A stretch of DNA of 64,000 nt from Piscirickettsia litoralis (GTDB lineage: Bacteria > Pseudomonadota > Gammaproteobacteria > Piscirickettsiales > Piscirickettsiaceae): assembly GCF_001720395.1 (NCBI RefSeq), contig NZ_MDTU01000001.1, positions 1,879,814-1,943,813 of the forward strand, given 5' to 3'. Positions within the stretch are counted from its first letter, which is position 1, and every line of letters begins with the position of its first letter. A program made the position numbers and the translations under genes. The notes beneath the pieces were generated by a model, which ran no database searches, was not told the DNA's origin, and saw nothing but the letters and a program-made list of their open reading frames with translations. Below are positions 26,874 to 37,159 of the stretch, one piece after another.

Positions 26874-29800
26874 TTATTCTATAATGGCCTCAGTGTGATT
26901 TGGATTTATTACTGTCTTTGATTTTTTAGGTTTTAATGCAGCAAAGAGCATATAGGCCACTGGGACAACGAATAGGGAAAAAATCGTGCCGATGATTAAG
27001 CCGGCAATAATGACTGTACCGAGTTGGGTCCGACTATTTGAGCCAACGCCGCCAGAGAGTATCAAGGGGACTGCACCTAACACCATCGTTGCTGTTGTCA
27101 TTAAAATAGGGCGCAAGCGCACACTCGCCGCTTCTATCACCGCTTGTTTTATACTCTGACCTTGTTCACGTAATTCATTGGCAAAGTGGGTAATTAACAC
27201 GCCATGTTTGGCAACCAGGCCGATTAAGGTGACGAGGCCGATGGAGGTGTAAATATTTAAAGAACCACCAATGAGTTTTAATACTGCAAGCGCGCCGACG
27301 ATGCAAAGGGGTACAGTCAATAAAATAATGAGTGGGTCAATAAAGCTTTCAAATAAAGCGGCTAAAACCAGGTAAATAAATATCAGGCCGAGACTGAACA
27401 CTAAAATCATCGTGCTATTGCCTGCTATCATCTCACGGGTTTGTTGATCATATTGCAAGCTCATACCGGTCGGTAAGACTTGCTTGGCGGTTGCTTCTAA
27501 TTGATTAACTACCTGGCCGCTGGTGTAGCCGCTATTGGGGACGACTGACATTTCTCCAGCACGGATGGAATTAATATGAACGTATTTGGGTAAGCTGGTG
27601 GTATAGCTAACATTTACCAAACGATTTAAAGCAATTGAGCTGCCCTGACTATTGGTTAAGAAAATATCCTTTAGAATATTTAAGTCATGGAGTTTATTTT
27701 TAGCGAGTTGTAAATAAAGTGGATATTCAACGCCGTCAAATTGATAGCCATCAGAGAATTTATAACCACCTAGATAAGTGCTAATTGCAGTATTAATTGT
27801 GTCTATAGAAATACCGAGCTCACTGGCAAGTTGGCGTTTTATTTTAATCGTATATTGTTGGTTAGAGTAGCGGCTATTATTGCTGACCTCTTGGAACATT
27901 GGTAATTTTTTCAATGCTTTTTCTAGCTCGCTACTGGCGGTAACAATCTGATTGTAGTTGGCATAGCCGGTGACAAAAAAATCGATTTCACCCGGGGAGT
28001 CACCGCTATCATGGCCCATGACATTAATGGGTGAAGCAAAGACCTTCACATTCGTTAGATGCTTGAACATTGAACTAATTTTGGTCGCAACCTCAGCATT
28101 TTTTTTAGCTGCTCGCATAAGCCGGTTTTAATTTTGCAAAATTAAAGCCAAAGTCGCCTGAGTTACCGGTGCCACCGGCAAAAGACATAATCGCCTCAAC
28201 TTCTGGCATTTTAGCAATTTTAGTAATAATGGGTTTTGCGGCACGTTCGGTATAAGCGACACTGGCAGAGTCAGGAGCTTGAATACCGATAAAGACATAA
28301 CCGGCATACTCATCGGGGATCATCGTACTGGGTAAATAACGGAAAATAGCAATGCCTGAGCCGAGTAAAATGATAAATAGGCTAATCGGTAGCCAGCGCC
28401 GCGAGATGACCCCGCCCAGTATTTTTTTGTAAAACTGCATGAGCGCTGAAAATACATGTTCGAGTTTATCGCTATAGCCACCAGGTGTGCTGGGTTTTAA
28501 TAGGCGTGCGCACATCATCGGTGTGAGTGTTAAGGCAATAATCCCTGAGATTAATGTAGCACCGGCAAGAGTAAAGGCAAATTGTTGGAAATAAACCGCA
28601 GTTTTACCGCTTAAAAAGGCAGTGGGTATATAGACGGCAATGATAGAAATTGTCATGCCGATGACCGGAAAAACGATTTGCTTCATGCTTTTAATCGTCG
28701 CGGTCATGGGGTGTTCACCCAGCTCAACATGGCGATGGCTATTTTCTAAGACGACAATCGCATCATCGATCACTAAACCAATTGCTAACACTAAGGCAAG
28801 CAAGGTCATTAAATTAATACTAAAGCCGAGCAACCACATGATCGAAAAGGCGGAAATAATGCACACAGGGATGGTTATAATCGGGATCATGGCAAAGCGC
28901 CAGCTGCCTAAAAAAAGCAAGGTGACGAGGGCAACGAGAATAACTGACTCTATAATGGTTCTAAAAACTTCATCGACGGCATGTTTGATGAGGTTAGATT
29001 GATTCCAAAGAATATGCAGTTTCATACCAGGGGAAAGCTGGTTTTGTAATTGATTTAGGACTGTTTCCAGGCTTTTACCCAGTGCAATCGGGTTGGCATC
29101 ATCGCTGGCTTTAACGCTGATAGCAACACCTTGCATGCCATTATAAAAGGTATAAGCGCCGGCATAAGAAGTGTTATCAATGGCGATATGGGCAATGTCG
29201 CTTAAATGAGTAATGTGAGTGCCTTGCTGCTTGACGATAATATTTTTAAATTGGTCAATACTGGTCAATCTAGAGTCCAGATTAATAGAGATGGTCTGGT
29301 CTGCATTGGTAATTTGGCCGGCTTGGGCGGCGGTATTATTCTTTTTAAGTGAGTCGATGACCTCTTGGACGGTAATATTATTTAAAGCCATCTTGTTCGG
29401 TGATAGGTTAATGCGCAGGGCGTCAGTCGTTGACATTTGGCGCACCTGGCCGACACCCGGGACTTGTTGCAGTCTTTTGGCAACGTGATTAGCAACGTAA
29501 TCTACAAGTTCATGCTGGCCCATTTGTGGGTCAGAAACGCCGATGAGTAAAGCTTGTTCACCACTGCTGCCGCGCAAATCAATCACGGGAGTGTCGGCAT
29601 TGTCAGGGAGTTCTGTGGCATTGACGGCTTGCTGGACTTGAGACTGTACGGTTAAAAATTGCTCTGGAGTAATATTTTTAAAGTGCAAATCAACTTCAGC
29701 ATAGTCTTGCTCTGACTCTGAATAGGTATAGGACAGGTAGGGAACTGACTGTAAGTTATTTTCCAGAGGAATAATAATGTTCTGTTCAACGTATTGCGGA

Positions 29801-29964
29801 CTACTACCTGGGACGGTGATACGAATTTCAATGCCAGGCTTAAAGACTTTGGGTTGATCTCGCAAGGTGAGCTGTTGATAACCTAATAGACCTAATAAAA
29901 TCAATATGAGGCTAATCACCACTGAGAGTACGGGGCGCTTGATGCAAATTTCAGGAAGTCTCAC
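26874..29964 (-). CDS. RND efflux transporter (HAE-1/AcrB-like), frameshifted
   Basis: The two frames together make a normal-length (about 1030 aa) inner-membrane drug/proton antiporter. The N-part has TM1 (VVISLILILLGLLGYQQL), porter sequences, and TM4 VLAIGLVIDDAIVVLENSH with the proton-relay aspartates. The C-part has GLVTLIGLVAKHGVLITHFA and RLRPILMTTATMVLGAVPL. The first frame ends at 28105 after FNFAKLKP; the second starts near 28118. Skipping one base between about 28105 and 28125 joins them. Unlike the other breaks, this one is not clearly inside a long homopolymer. The adaptor gene lies upstream; no TolC-type gene is adjacent. Confidence 0.82.
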
Positions 29965-29990
29965 GAGAAATAACCTTACAGTTAAAGATG

Positions 29991-31130
29991 TTAAAGAGTC
30001 TGAGTGACTTTGACTAAGGAGCCTGGATGGATGTCATTGAGGCCGCTGACAATGATTTTATCGCCTGCTTTTACGCCTTGATTAATGGCAACCCAAGTGT
30101 CGTAACGGTTGCCTGTTTGGACAGGAACGGCTCTGGCTTTGTGGTTTTCTATCATATAGACGCTAAAACCAGTGAGTGAAGGAACCAAGCTTAAACCTGG
30201 AACGGCAAGCGTTTGGCGGCCTTGTTGTAGGGTTTGGGTGAGTAAGACAGTCATGCCCGGCTTGAGTGTATCGCGATTGGCTGCAAGATGGACAGTTGCG
30301 CGCGCAAGGTAGGCGTGACTGTTAGTGAGTAAGGTCGGTGAGATATAGCTGACTTTACCGGTGAATGTTTGAGTGCTTGCCTGTTGTGCACAGGTAATCT
30401 GCACTGGCTGACCGACGGCCATATCCGCACTATATTCTTGTGGCAGTTGGTACTGAATTAGAATATTTTTAGGTTCAGTTAAAACAACGATATTATCACC
30501 TTCCTCTAAATAACCGCCGAGGGTGATTTGAGTATCTTGATTAAGCGCGGCTCCTGTCGCATCACTACTATTACTAACCGCTTCTAAAGCGCTGATTTGA
30601 CCTGAAAATGGCGCGCGTACTTGAGTTTCTAACAGGTTCTCTTTCGCTTTGGCTACATTGGCCTTGGCGGCTCTGACTGCGCCTAATTTTTGGTCGAGCG
30701 TGTTGGGTGATACCGTGGCTTGATCGTTTTTTGCCATTAGCAGATTGCGCTTATAATCGGCCTCTAAGCTAAATAAATTCGCTTGGGCAGCGGCGAGTGC
30801 TGCTTTTTGTTTGGCATTATCGATTTGTAAGAGTAGCTGGCCCTGATGCACTTGTTCACCACTATGAAAGTAAATATGGCGAATGACACCGGCTTGTTGG
30901 GCTTTTAGCATGACGGTTCTTGGAGAGATGACTGTGCCTACTGCACTGAGCTGCAAAGGAATGGCTTGCGTTTTTACTGTGGCCACTGTCACGGCGGTCG
31001 CTTTGGCTGCGGTCGTCGTTGCTTTGGTGGTGTTGCTTAGGTGGTAGTAACTTACAGCTGCGGTAATGATGGCGAGGGCGACAATGCTGATTATCCAAGC
31101 GGATGGCTTTTTTAAAATTTTTTTATTCAT
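29991..31130 (-). CDS. RND efflux periplasmic adaptor (membrane fusion protein)
   Basis: This 379-residue MexA/AcrA-like adaptor links the RND pump to an outer-membrane channel. It has an N-terminal membrane anchor (AWIISIVALAIITAAVSYYH), a lipoyl half-motif GVIRHIYFHSGEQVHQGQLL, an alpha-hairpin around residues 105-165, the second lipoyl half ETQVRAPFSGQISALEAV, and a beta-barrel domain. No lipobox cysteine is visible, so it is probably anchored by its helix. It is 26 bases upstream of the pump gene, in one operon. Confidence 0.92.
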   Translation of the reverse strand: MNKKILKKPSAWIISIVALAIITAAVSYYHLSNTTKATTTAAKATAVTVATVKTQAIPLQLSAVGTVISPRTVMLKAQQAGVIRHIYFHSGEQVHQGQLLLQIDNAKQKAALAAAQANLFSLEADYKRNLLMAKNDQATVSPNTLDQKLGAVRAAKANVAKAKENLLETQVRAPFSGQISALEAVSNSSDATGAALNQDTQITLGGYLEEGDNIVVLTEPKNILIQYQLPQEYSADMAVGQPVQITCAQQASTQTFTGKVSYISPTLLTNSHAYLARATVHLAANRDTLKPGMTVLLTQTLQQGRQTLAVPGLSLVPSLTGFSVYMIENHKARAVPVQTGNRYDTWVAINQGVKAGDKIIVSGLNDIHPGSLVKVTQTL

Positions 31131-31548
31131 TCGAGTTTACCTAGAGCTGAGTTTGCCTTTGCCCGCTATATTAAAGTGTTATGATGATGTTAGGTTCTGG
31201 AAGAAGGTTTAAGGGCCTTGGCCAGAGTATTGCTCTAACGCATTTGGACGCCTATTCGCCCAGTTGAGTATTAAGGTTTAATGTGTGTTCCATAAATATG
31301 ATCCTTATAGCGATATATAGTAACCTAAAATACATTAAGATATTATTAAATAGTTGTAAATAGCAGCGAGTGTGATCGCGCAGCCGCTTTGTTTTACTTC
31401 TAATTTGTAAAACTGCTTTGTCTGGCCATAGATGTACAGTGAGAAATGAAGGTTATGGAGTCGCTGTATTGAGTATTTGTAGATTAATTAAAGCGCTATT
31501 AATGAATTGCTATACTTATTGATGAAGCTGTGAGGGATGGTTGAGTGA
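31131..31548. other. Intergenic, 418 bases, divergent
   Basis: The gap separates the efflux operon (minus) from the response regulator (plus). I found no TetR/MarR-type regulator gene and no clear operator palindrome. The AT-rich block near 31305-31345 may hold promoters. Nothing else is supported. Confidence 0.3.
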
Positions 31549-31977
31549 ATGGCTCTTGATAAACAACATCGCTATCATATTTTGCTGGTTGAAGATGAGG
31601 TGGCTGATGCAAATTTGCTCATTAATGCCTTGTCTCATGTTGATACTTTGTTCAGTATTGATATGGTAGAGCATGGAGAGACGGCCTTGGCTTACTTGAA
31701 TCGTCAAGCGCCCTATGAGCACGTTGTGAATCCAGAGCTGTTGATTTTAGATCTGAATTTACCCCGGGTGGATGGCCGTGAATTGCTTGCACAGTTAAGA
31801 GCAAATGAGAGTTTCAAAAATTTAGCGATTATTGTTTTGACTACTTCTCACCATGAAGAGGATGTCGCGATTGCTGAAGAATACCAAGCGACTTATCTAC
31901 AAAAACCAATGTCGCTAGAAGGTCTGGATCGTATTGCACGCATAATTAAGCAGCATTGTGTCGAATCGAAGTCATGA
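31549..31977 (+). CDS. Single-domain response regulator (CheY/Rcp1-like)
   Basis: This 142-residue receiver domain has no output domain. The acidic pair E15-D16 is in LLVEDEVAD, the phosphoacceptor D68 in LLILDLNLPRVDGRELL, T98/T99 in IIVLTTSHHEED, and K119 in YLQKPMSLEGL. The N-P-E and L-N-L-P-x-V-D-G spacing is that of Rcp1-type regulators, which usually pair with phytochrome-like or PAS histidine kinases. No kinase gene is adjacent, so its partner is unknown. Confidence 0.9.
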   Translation: MALDKQHRYHILLVEDEVADANLLINALSHVDTLFSIDMVEHGETALAYLNRQAPYEHVVNPELLILDLNLPRVDGRELLAQLRANESFKNLAIIVLTTSHHEEDVAIAEEYQATYLQKPMSLEGLDRIARIIKQHCVESKS

Positions 31978-32310
31978 TGCGATGCATCATTAAGAAAATG
32001 AGTGATTTTATCTATATTATTTTCACTATTCGAGCATAAAATAACTCATCAACTGTAATTTTCACTGCATTGTCAAGGTGAAAATCGTGTCTTGGAAAAC
32101 ACAGCTAAAACAGTAGACCTTAGATTTAATAAATTTTCCTATGTATAAGCCGCAAAGTGTTGTAGCTTAAGGGTGGCTTAATTTGAATCATTGACAATAG
32201 GGCGACTTCAACTGAGGTATGAAACGGCGTGTCGTGCTGCTTCTGGTATGAAAAAGAGAATCTCGCTATAATGCTTTGAATTGAGTGTGAATGACAGACA
32301 GGAGAGAGAA
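31978..32310. other. Intergenic before the type IV secretion operon, 333 bases
   Basis: TGATGC-GAT-GCATCA at 31975-31989 forms a small palindrome after the response regulator, without a T-run. A TATAAT at 32267-32272 lies 39 bases before the trbC start and is the best -10 candidate for the operon. The -35 is not obvious. I saw no att site, tRNA end or direct repeat. Confidence 0.4.
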
Positions 32311-32667
32311 GTGGGACAGGCGATAGTTAACAAATTTCGAAAAAACATAAAGAAATTCAGTCAGTTTGTGACGATGATTGTAGGTGTATTGTTATTTACA
32401 ATGCATACAAGTTTTGCCACGACAACCGATGGCTCGCCGATGCCGTGGGAAGGGCCATTACAGAAAATACTGGCTTCTATCCAAGGGCCAGTGGCGAAAA
32501 TTTTGGGTGTGATTGTGATTATTATTGCAGGTTTAGGAATCGCCTTTGGTGAGTCTGGTGGTGGTATGCGCAAGATTTTCCAAATTGTCTTTGGCTTATC
32601 TATCGCCTTTACTGCAACAAGTGTTGTGACAAGCCTATTTGGTGTAACTGGCGGTAGTGTATTTTAA
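32311..32667 (+). CDS. trbC: TrbC/VirB2-type pilin subunit
   Basis: This is the major pilin of the type IV secretion pilus. The 118-residue precursor has a long N-terminal leader (K-rich start, then FVTMIVGVLLFTMHTSFA). The mature region has two hydrophobic helices (AKILGVIVIIIAGLGIAFG and IFQIVFGLSIAFTATSVVTS) joined by a short GESGGGMRK loop, the canonical VirB2/TrbC layout. The frame opens at TTG 32281, but GTG 32311 follows AGGAGAG and is preferred. A TraF-type peptidase in the same operon suggests RP4-like cyclisation. Confidence 0.88.
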   Translation: MGQAIVNKFRKNIKKFSQFVTMIVGVLLFTMHTSFATTTDGSPMPWEGPLQKILASIQGPVAKILGVIVIIIAGLGIAFGESGGGMRKIFQIVFGLSIAFTATSVVTSLFGVTGGSVF

Positions 32668-32923
32668 ATGTCGATACTTGGGTTCTCGGTTACTATACAC
32701 AAATCATTAACGCAGCCGCTACTGTTGCTTGGTGTGCCGCGAGAGATTGCGATTATTAACTTAACGCTGGGCTGCGCAATTGGTTTGGGCCTACAAACTC
32801 TTTATGCTTTGCCGGCGAATGTATTGATTCATATTGTTGCTGTAGTGCTAACGAAAAAATGACCCGTATTTTTTTCAGGTTATTCTACGCAGTATCCGTA
32901 AAAAGAGTTATTACCGGGTTTAG
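32668..32923 (+). CDS. trbD: TrbD/VirB3-type inner-membrane protein, frameshifted
   Basis: The start directly follows the trbC stop. The N-part has the VirB3 pattern (IHKSLTQPLLLLGVPREIAI, then a hydrophobic hairpin) and stops at an A6 run (32854-32859). Deleting one A continues with NDPYFFQVILRSIRKKSYYRV and a stop at 32921-32923. D-P-Y-F-x2-V-x-L-R is the conserved VirB3 tail, which strongly supports the repaired frame. Full length is about 84 residues, normal for VirB3, which recruits the VirB4 ATPase. Confidence 0.82.
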
Positions 32924-32940
32924 GGACGTCGTTAGTTGTT

Positions 32941-35450
32941 ATGTTTAATATTGCAGAATACCGCAAAAAATCCTGACCGTATTACTGACTTATTGCCTTG
33001 GGCGGCTTTAATTGCACCTGGGGTTGTATTAAATAAAGATGGTTCATATCAACGTACACTACGCTTTCGCGGCCCTGATCTTGAGTCATCGACAGATGCC
33101 GAGCTGGTTGCAACAACCGCTCGCTTAAATAATGCCTTAAAGCGCTTAGGTTCTGGCTGGGCAATTTATATCGAAGCGAGGCGCAGCCAAGCTCAGCGCT
33201 ATAGCGAAGAAAATCGCTTTGAAGATCCGGTGAGTTGGCTCGTCGATTTAGAGCGCCATGAACTGTTCAAGCGTGACGATGAAAACTTTGAAAGTCACTA
33301 TTATTTAACCTTGCAGTTTATGCCCCCGAGCGAAGCGGCAAATAAGCTATCTGAGGCAATGGTTAAAAAAGAGGGTGGTAAGAAAAGTCAGGATAGTAAG
33401 CCTAAAAAACTCAGCCGCAAAAAAACAGCAGAAACAAGCAAAGCAGCAGTTAGAAACTGCCGAGAAATTAGATAACTATCAAGCACAATTGAATTTTTTC
33501 AATGTTTCTTGTGAGCGTTTGTTTGATATTTTAAAAGACTTTATGTTTGATGCGGCGTTCTTGGATGACGATCAGACACTAACGTATTTGCACCAATGTA
33601 TTTCTGAGAAAGAGCATCCGGTTAAAACACCCGACGTGCCGGTGTATCTTGACGCTGTGCTTGCGGATACTCCCTTGCTCGCAGGCTTAGAGCCACAACT
33701 TGGCCAGTCTCATCTCAGAACTGTTTCGATTTTGGGCTTTCCGTCGACTTCAGCGCCGGCTTTACTCGATCAGCTCAATCATTTGCCGATTGAATATCGC
33801 TGGGTAACGCGCTTTTTACCTTTGGATAAAACGGACGCTGAGAAAGAGCTTAAAGGATACCGCAAGCGTTGGTTCGCTAAGCGCAAGGGCTTAGGCACCA
33901 TGTTGATGGAGATGATGACCAAAAGTGAAAGCGCGATGGTTGATCAAGCGTCTGTTAATAAGTCGCGTGATGCCGATCAGGCGATTCAAGAGCTAGAAGA
34001 TGATCATGTCGCCTTTGGTTATTATACGGCAACGATTACGGTATGGGATAAAGATCCACAGGTCGTCACGCAAAAAATTCGTGAGGTTGAACGTGTCGTT
34101 AATGGCTTGGGCTTTACAACAATATTAGAAACACTAAACGCTGTAGAAGCCTGGCTTTCTTCATTGCCTGGGCATGCCAATGCCAATATTCGTGCACCTT
34201 TGATGCATACCTTAAACTTATCCCATTTAATTCCATTTTCGGCGATTTGGGCCGGGCCAGAAGGCAATAAGCACTTAAATGGGCCACCACTGATGCATGC
34301 GCGGACTCGTGGTAATACGCCCTTTCGCTTAGTTAATCATATTGGTGATGTGGGCCACCAGATGGTGTTAGGACCAACGGGGGCGGGTAAATCTGTACTA
34401 CTCAACATGATGGCGCTACAATTTCGCCGTTATCAAAATTCTCAGGTCTTTATCTTCGATAAGGGTGGGAGTTTTCTTGCTTCAACCTTGGGCGTCGGCG
34501 GTCATTACTATGAAGTCGGTAAGCCTGAGAATAAAGATTTGGTCTTTCAACCTTTGGCGCATGTCGATAATGAAGCTGAGCGCATTTGGGCCACCGAGTG
34601 GTTATTGGGGTTATTGCAGCATGAAAAAATTAAAGTCACCCCTCATGTGAAAGATACGCTTTGGCAGGCGATGGTTGGCCTTGCTGCGGTTCCTAAAAAT
34701 CAGCGCACACTCACCGGTTTAAAGGCGTTATTACAAGATCATGAATTACGCCAGGCTCTCGACCACTATACGTTAGGCGGCCCGTATGGTGATATTTTAG
34801 ATGCGGATCATGAGTTATTTACCACGGGAACTTGGCAGTGCTTTGATCTAGAAGCGTTGATGGAAACTCCCGCGATTATCCCGCCGGTACTTGATTATAT
34901 TTTCCATGTATTGCAACAGCGCTTTACTGGCGTGCCTTCCTTATTGATTCTTGATGAAGCGTGGTTGTTCTTAGATCACCCTATTTTTGAAGCAAAAATT
35001 CGTGAATGGCTTAAAACCTTGCGTAAATTAAATGTTTCCGTGATTTTTACCACGCAATCGGTCGATGATGTTTTAGAATCGGCTATCACCAATAGTCTAT
35101 TAGAGTCTTGCCCATCACGGATTTTCCTGCCAAATAACCGCGCATTAGAACCGAGTGTTTACAGCGCATATGAACAGTTGGGTTTAAATGCCAGACAAAT
35201 TCAGATGCTCTCTTCGGCCATGCCCAAACGTCAATATTATTATGAATCGACACAAGGCAACTGTATGTTCGATTTAAGCCTTGGTCCGATTGCCTTGGCC
35301 TTTGCTGGAATCAGTCGTCCTGAAGAGAAGCAAAAGATTCGCGCGCTTTATAAAAACCATGAATACCGAGCCTTTGTCGAGCAGTATTTGCGTGAAAGTA
35401 ACTTAGAGTGGGCGCTTAGCTTATTAGAACAATGGAAACCCTATGAGTAA
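32941..35450 (+). CDS. trbE: TrbE/VirB4-type secretion ATPase, two frameshifts
   Basis: This large ATPase drives pilus assembly. The best start is ATG 32941 (MFNIAEYRKK), matching the TrbE N-terminus. That frame breaks at A6 (32965-32970); removing one A gives NPDRITDLLPWAALIAPGVV. A second break at A7 (33419-33425) again needs one A removed, leading to EKLDNYQAQLNFFNVSCERL. Walker A is LGPTGAGKSVLLNMMALQF, Walker B LLILDEAWLFLDH, followed by VIFTTQSVDDVLES. The rebuilt length is about 835 residues. Its stop overlaps the trbF start by eight bases. Confidence 0.85.
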
Positions 35451-36129
35451 AAAGTTAAAGAAAGAACAGTCAGATTACCGTTATGATGAAGCGGTGACGC
35501 CTTATCAAAAAGCGGCTCAAGAATGGGATAAGCGCATAGGCTCTTCACGTGCTCAAGCGAATAATTGGCGTCTGATTGCCTTAGCCAGTGTATTGGCCTG
35601 TGTTTTGTTGCTTGTTGGCATGATTATGCTGATTCAGCAGAAGAAAAATGTGGTTTATGTCGCTGAAGTCGGCTCGTCTGGGCAGGTGATTAATGTGGTT
35701 AAAACCAATCAACCCTACCGGCCGACGGATGCACAATATCAGTACTTTATTGCTAAGTTTGTGCGCAGAGCCATGAGTTTGCCTTTGGATCCGGTGATCT
35801 TAAAAAATAACTTATTAGAAGCCTATCAACTCACGGCAAGTAAAGGGCGTTTGCAATTTAATAGCTTGATGCAAAAACTACAACCGACGCGTCATATTGG
35901 TCAGTTGACACAAACAGTCGATGTGCAGTCCGTTGAGCAGATTACTCCAAATAGTTATTCGGCAAGTTGGCGGCAAACGTCTTATGATCAAAATGGCAAA
36001 GTGACTGAAGTCAAGCGCTACCATGGTATTTTTACCGTCAGTCAAACTGAGCCGACGACAGAGCATGAAATATTAATCAACCCACTCGGGATTCATATCC
36101 AATACTTTACATTGGCGGAGAAAAATTAA
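35443..36129 (+). CDS. trbF: TrbF/VirB8-type inner-membrane protein
   Basis: This 228-residue bitopic protein nucleates the secretion channel. The N-terminal VTPYQKAAQEWDKRIGSSRA is the TrbF signature, clearly different from Agrobacterium VirB8. One membrane helix follows (LIALASVLACVLLLVGMIMLI), then a periplasmic NTF2-like domain ending NPLGIHIQYFTLAEKN (the N-P-x-G motif). It overlaps trbE by eight bases and ends flush with the trbG start region. Intact. Confidence 0.92.
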   Translation: MSKKLKKEQSDYRYDEAVTPYQKAAQEWDKRIGSSRAQANNWRLIALASVLACVLLLVGMIMLIQQKKNVVYVAEVGSSGQVINVVKTNQPYRPTDAQYQYFIAKFVRRAMSLPLDPVILKNNLLEAYQLTASKGRLQFNSLMQKLQPTRHIGQLTQTVDVQSVEQITPNSYSASWRQTSYDQNGKVTEVKRYHGIFTVSQTEPTTEHEILINPLGIHIQYFTLAEKN

Positions 36130-37159
36130 TGAAACTAAGGGTATTTAAAGTCGTAACCTTTGCAGCATTACCTTTGGCATTATCTAGCTGCGCGTCGATG
36201 GGAAGTGGTCAAGATTCAAGCAGCAATGCGCCGGTACATTTTCAGCCGGCGGTGAATCAGAATCTAGTGAAAACCAAGGTTGTCACTCAATATGTTCCGG
36301 TGCCAGTTCCAGGTCAGTTAAAGTACCTAAAAAGCCAAGGTAAGGGTCTAAAAAGGTTGGTGATAAGACCTTTAAGAGCAAAGAAGCGGCGGTTCAATAC
36401 GCCAACAAAGAGGCTTTACGTTATCCAAACAGCCGTGATTTCGTCAATAGTATCATGACGTATCAATATATGGATGGTGCGTCCTATGTGGTTTATGCGT
36501 CACCCGGGCAGATGACGGATATTGAGTTTCAAACCGGTGAGAAATTAATCTCGCAGGCGGCAGGGGATACCTTGCGTTGGCAGATTGGTAAAACCGTGAG
36601 TGGTTCAGGTGCCTATCAACGTGAGCATTTATTGATTAAGCCCAATCAAGCTGGCCTCAAGACGACGATGGTGGTGATGACCAATCAGCGTGTCTATCAT
36701 ATTCAGCTGATTTCAACGCCTGATGCTTATATGCAGGCGGTGAAGTGGCAATATCCCAATGAAAATGTGGTAACCTACCAATCAACTGATGATAGCGCAA
36801 CAGGAGATACCAGCCTATCGAGCGGAGGTGCCAGTGGACTTGATGTTAATATTGCCAATATGTTCTCGCACTACAAGACCGAATCGGTGCAAGGAGATAC
36901 CAGTCACTTTATGCCGACATTAGTCTTTGATGATGGCGTGAAAACTTATATTAAGTTCAATAAAACGACCTTGAATCGCCAGATGCCATTGGTCGAAGTC
37001 GATACCGGTGATAAAAGCTATGCGACCTCGGTGAATTATCACGTTAAAGGTCAATATATTATTATCGAAGGCGTGTATCCAAAAATTCGTCTGCAATTAG
37101 GCACGAAACTCGCGGATAACTTAGCGTTGATTCAAGTTGATCGTGAAGAGAAAGCCTGA
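36129..37159 (+). CDS. trbG: TrbG/VirB9-type outer-complex protein with lipobox, frameshifted
   Basis: VirB9/TrbG forms the outer-membrane core ring with VirB10. The N-terminus (VTFAALPLALSSCASMGSG) has a lipobox L-S-S-C with C21, so it is probably a lipoprotein. The frame breaks at A5 (36350-36354). Adding one A gives KKVGDKTFKSKEAAVQYANK and then VVYASPGQMTDIEFQTGEKL, the conserved VirB9 start. Later come LLIKPNQAGLKTTMVVMTNQ and PTLVFDDGVKTYIKF, also VirB9-typical. Length is about 343 residues. A TGATG overlap joins it to trbI. Confidence 0.84.

Noticed and set aside
32281..32310. Longer trbC start at TTG 32281
   Set aside because: The extension would precede the AGGAGAG ribosome site; GTG 32311 is correctly spaced and leaves a typical pilin leader.
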